Source of the DNA: DATILI01 sp035476635
GTDB taxonomy: Bacteria > Pseudomonadota > Gammaproteobacteria > Burkholderiales > Burkholderiaceae_C
Reading direction: 5' to 3'
Assembly: GCA_035476635.1 (NCBI GenBank)
Contig: DATILI010000213.1
Span: 1-25,195 of the forward strand
Length of the DNA: 25,195 nucleotides
The notes under the pieces are model-generated. The model searched no databases and was not told the DNA's origin. It saw only the letters and a program-made list of their open reading frames with translations. Position numbers and translations under genes: made by a program. Positions 22,852 through 25,195 of the stretch are shown piece after piece. Positions within the stretch are counted from its first letter, which is position 1. Each line of letters starts with the position of its first letter.

Positions 22852-23998
22852 AAACCTGCGCAGCCTGCTGCGCCAGCGCGTGCACAACATCGACACGCCC
22901 GCGCTGGTGGTGGACCTCGACGCGATGGACCGCAACCTGCAGCGCATGGCCGACTTTGCGCGCAAGCACCAGATCCGTTGGCGGCCGCACGCCAAGATGC
23001 ACAAGAGCACCGAGCTGGCATTGATGATGGTCGAGGCCGGCGCCAGCGGGGTCTGTGTGCAGAAGACATCGGAAGCCGAGGCCATGGCCAACGGCGGCGT
23101 GCGCAATATCTTCATCACCAACGAAGTCGTGTCCCAGGCCAAGCTGTCACGTGTGGCGCAGCTGGCGGCATCGCTGGCCGAGCGCGGCGGGCTCTTGTCG
23201 ATCACGGTCGACAACGCCGAAGGTATCCGGCGCCTGGCCGAGGCGATGGCCGGCCACAGCACGGGCATCCAGGTGTTTGTCGAGATCGACGTGGGCCAGG
23301 GCCGCTGCGGGGTGGCGCCAGGCGAGCCGGCCGTGGCCTTGCTGCAGGAAATGAAGAAACATCCGGCGCTGCGTTTTGGCGGCCTGCAGGCCTACCACGG
23401 CAAGGCCCAACACTTTCGCACCGTGCAGGAGCGCAGCGACGCGATTGCCCAGGCCGTGCGCGACGTGCGGCTCACCATCGAGCGGTTGCAGGCGGCCGGC
23501 TTCGACGTGCCGCTGGTGACCGGCGCGGGCACCGGCACCTTCGCCCATGAGGCGGCCAGCGGGGCTTACGGCGAATTGCAGCCTGGTTCGTTCCTCTTCA
23601 TGGACGCCGACTACGCGCAAAACGAGCGCGACCCGGCGCAGCCGCCTTTCGAGCATGCGCTGTTCGTCAAGACCCAGGTGATCAGCGTTTCGCCTGGCCA
23701 CGTGGTGTGCGACGCCGGCCACAAGAGCCACGCCATCGATTCCGGCCTGCCGCGCGTGCACGCGTTGGAGCCGGGGCGAGACCTGGAGTACTTCAATGGT
23801 GGCGATGAGCATGGCATCCTGCGCACCGCCAACGGCAACGACCGGCTGCCGCTGCTGGGCCGCTTCCTGTGGCTCATTCCGGGCCATTGCGACCCTACTG
23901 TCAACCTGCACGACTTCATCATCGGCGTGCGCGGCGGCCTGACCCAGGGCACGGTGGACCGCATCATCAGGGTTGATGCCAGAGGCGCGCTGACCTGA
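22820..23998 (+). CDS. DSD1 / D-threonine aldolase family PLP-dependent enzyme
   Basis: The 392-residue product has the fold-type III alanine-racemase-like N-terminal barrel and the C-terminal D-serine dehydratase-like domain. NIDTPALVVDLDAMDRN is followed by RWRPHAKMHKS, in which a lysine should bind PLP. GGLQAYHGKAQH, VTGAGTGTFAHEA and ELQPGSFLFMDADY follow, and near the end PGHCDPTVNLHD supplies the His-x-Asp metal site typical of D-threonine aldolase, D-3-hydroxyaspartate aldolase and metal-dependent D-serine dehydratase. Which of these it is cannot be decided. The start is uncertain between ATG 22820 and ATG 22835; neither has a clear Shine-Dalgarno and both lie inside the preceding gene, which suggests coupling. 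Confidence 0.92.
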   Translation: MNPLSMKPLPENLRSLLRQRVHNIDTPALVVDLDAMDRNLQRMADFARKHQIRWRPHAKMHKSTELALMMVEAGASGVCVQKTSEAEAMANGGVRNIFITNEVVSQAKLSRVAQLAASLAERGGLLSITVDNAEGIRRLAEAMAGHSTGIQVFVEIDVGQGRCGVAPGEPAVALLQEMKKHPALRFGGLQAYHGKAQHFRTVQERSDAIAQAVRDVRLTIERLQAAGFDVPLVTGAGTGTFAHEAASGAYGELQPGSFLFMDADYAQNERDPAQPPFEHALFVKTQVISVSPGHVVCDAGHKSHAIDSGLPRVHALEPGRDLEYFNGGDEHGILRTANGNDRLPLLGRFLWLIPGHCDPTVNLHDFIIGVRGGLTQGTVDRIIRVDARGALT

Positions 23999-24017
23999 TC
24001 GCCGGGAAAATCGGGCG

Positions 24018-25195
24018 ATGAGCCCCAGCCAGATCATCGTCCTTGCGACCCCGGTTTTTTTCCTCCTCATCGCCATCGAGTTTGCCTGGGGCTACGCCAA
24101 GGGGCGCAACACCTACCGCCTGAACGACGCGGTCAACAGCATTGGCCTGGGCATGCTAAGCCAGATCAGCGCGGTGTTCACCCGGCTGTTTCGCGTCGGC
24201 ATCTATACCGCCATCTACTCGTCGGTGGCGCTATACCCCAACGCCGAGTTCTGGACCACCTGGTACGGCTGGCTGCTGGCGCTGGTGTTCTACGACTTTT
24301 GCTACTACTGGCTGCACCGCGCCGGCCACGAAACGGCCATCTTCTGGGCAGCGCACGTGGTGCACCACCAGAGCCAGGACTACAACCTCTCGACCGCACT
24401 GCGCCAGACCAGCAGTGGCGCATTGCTTGGCTGGGTGTTCTATGTGCCGATGGCGGTCGCCGGCGTGCCGCCGCTGGTCTTTGGCGTCGTTGCGCTGGTT
24501 GATCTGCTCTACCAGTTCTGGGTGCATACCGAGCATGTCCCCAAGCTTGGTTGGTTCGACCGCTGGTTCTGCTCGCCCTCCAACCACCGCGTGCACCATG
24601 CGGTGAACCAACGCTACCTGGATCGCAACTACGGCGGCATCCTGATCATCTGGGACCGCCTTTTCGGCAGCTTCAAGGAAGAAGACGAGAAATGCGTCTA
24701 CGGCACGCGCAAGCCGCTCAACAGCTGGGACCCGCTCTGGGCCAACGCCGAGGTGTACTGGGGCCTGGCCAAGGACAGCTGGCATGCCGGGAACTGGGTC
24801 GACAAGCTGCGCGTATGGTTCAAGCCGCCGGGCTGGCGGCCGGCCGATGTGGCAGAGCGCTTCCCTGCGCAGGCATTCGACATCGCGCGCGTGCAAACCT
24901 ACCACCCGCCGATGCGCCGCGAGGTCGTGTGGTTCGGCGCCGTGCAGTTCCTGCTGCTGTTGCAAGGGGTGGCGGTATTCCTGTGGTTCGCCGACGGCAT
25001 GCCGCTGCCGCGGGCCGCTGTCTGGCTGGGCGTGCTTTCGGCCAGCCTGTGGGCGATCGGCGCGGTGATGCAGGGCCGGATTGGCATAGTGGAAGTCCTG
25101 CTGATCGAATGCGCCGCGCTCGCCACCGCAACGGCGGCCGAGGGCCTGACGGATTTGCACCGCGTGTTCAAGCCGCTGACCATGGTGGTGGCGAT
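24018..25195 (+). CDS. Sterol desaturase / fatty acid hydroxylase family membrane protein (partial)
   Basis: This is an integral membrane di-iron enzyme of the fatty acid hydroxylase superfamily, cut by the right edge after 392 codons. Membrane segments are at about residues 6-25, 75-100, 135-170 and, after the catalytic domain, about 295-385. The histidine clusters are HRAGH, HVVHH and HRVHH, the standard HxxxH, HxxHH, HxxHH set of the superfamily. The extra C-terminal membrane region after the hydroxylase domain recalls the alkylglycerol monooxygenase (TMEM195-like) branch. The ATG at 24018 lies 19 bp after the PLP-enzyme stop, so they may be cotranscribed. Substrate is unknown; bacteria with this family act on fatty acids, carotenoids, hopanoids or ether lipids. 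Confidence 0.92.
   Translation, partial: MSPSQIIVLATPVFFLLIAIEFAWGYAKGRNTYRLNDAVNSIGLGMLSQISAVFTRLFRVGIYTAIYSSVALYPNAEFWTTWYGWLLALVFYDFCYYWLHRAGHETAIFWAAHVVHHQSQDYNLSTALRQTSSGALLGWVFYVPMAVAGVPPLVFGVVALVDLLYQFWVHTEHVPKLGWFDRWFCSPSNHRVHHAVNQRYLDRNYGGILIIWDRLFGSFKEEDEKCVYGTRKPLNSWDPLWANAEVYWGLAKDSWHAGNWVDKLRVWFKPPGWRPADVAERFPAQAFDIARVQTYHPPMRREVVWFGAVQFLLLLQGVAVFLWFADGMPLPRAAVWLGVLSASLWAIGAVMQGRIGIVEVLLIECAALATATAAEGLTDLHRVFKPLTMVVA

Noticed and set aside
1..25195. CRISPR array, prophage or insertion sequence
   Set aside because: No regularly spaced direct repeats, transposase, integrase or phage-like genes were seen; the only repeats are the REP-like pair and the two-copy 83-bp unit.

Overview
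The window is high-GC, gene-dense chromosomal DNA that reads as a betaproteobacterium of the order Burkholderiales, most likely the family Comamonadaceae. This rests on the protein sequences (L25/CTC, Prs, HrcA, MutY), on the gene neighbourhoods (fdx/pth/rplY/prs/tRNA-Gln/ispE/lolB/TPR/mutM/dynamin-like/mutY and rapZ/recN/nadK/hrcA) and on the kinds of dispersed repeat present. Nearly all of it is housekeeping sequence with short intergenic gaps. I see no prophage, insertion sequence or CRISPR array.

Layout. 1-4679 (minus): a five-gene dipeptide/oligopeptide-type ABC importer operon in the order permease, permease, ATPase, ATPase, binding protein; the binding protein runs off the left edge. 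An inverted pair of REP-like palindromes sits between the two ATPase genes, and a second kind of repeat is inserted in frame in the second permease. 4819-8122: a YfhL-type 2[4Fe-4S] ferredoxin (plus), then on the minus strand pth, a small proline-rich protein, rplY (L25/CTC), prs and tRNA-Gln(TTG), with terminator-like hairpins after rplY and after prs. 8154-11267 (minus): ispE, lolB and a large exported TPR protein form a tight operon. 11307-15255 (plus): mutM, a dynamin-like GTPase and mutY; mutY begins inside a second copy of the repeat found in the permease. 15263-18715 (minus): nadK, recN and rapZ form an operon. 18744-19748 (plus): hrcA. 19767-21689 (minus): a TonB-dependent outer-membrane receptor. 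21825-22170 (plus): tRNA-Ile2(CAT) split after its anticodon by a 269-nt group I intron. 22210-25195 (plus): a histidine phosphatase, a DSD1/D-threonine-aldolase-type PLP enzyme and a sterol-desaturase/fatty-acid-hydroxylase family membrane protein cut by the right edge.

The strongest non-routine feature is the intron in tRNA-Ile2(CAT). The P, Q, R and S core elements, P4 and P7 pairings, a P1 with the expected U.G at the 5' splice site, GNRA-capped peripheral hairpins and a terminal G can all be seen directly. It uses the same host tRNA and apparently the same position as the well-known Azoarcus intron, but is longer. The second is a dispersed ~83-bp repeat that is translated in the same reading frame in two unrelated genes, adding about 28 residues inside a permease and about 28 at the N-terminus of MutY. 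Several genes (fdx, TPR, hrcA, histidine phosphatase) also have a good -10 box only 6-9 nt before the start codon, which suggests leaderless or near-leaderless mRNAs.
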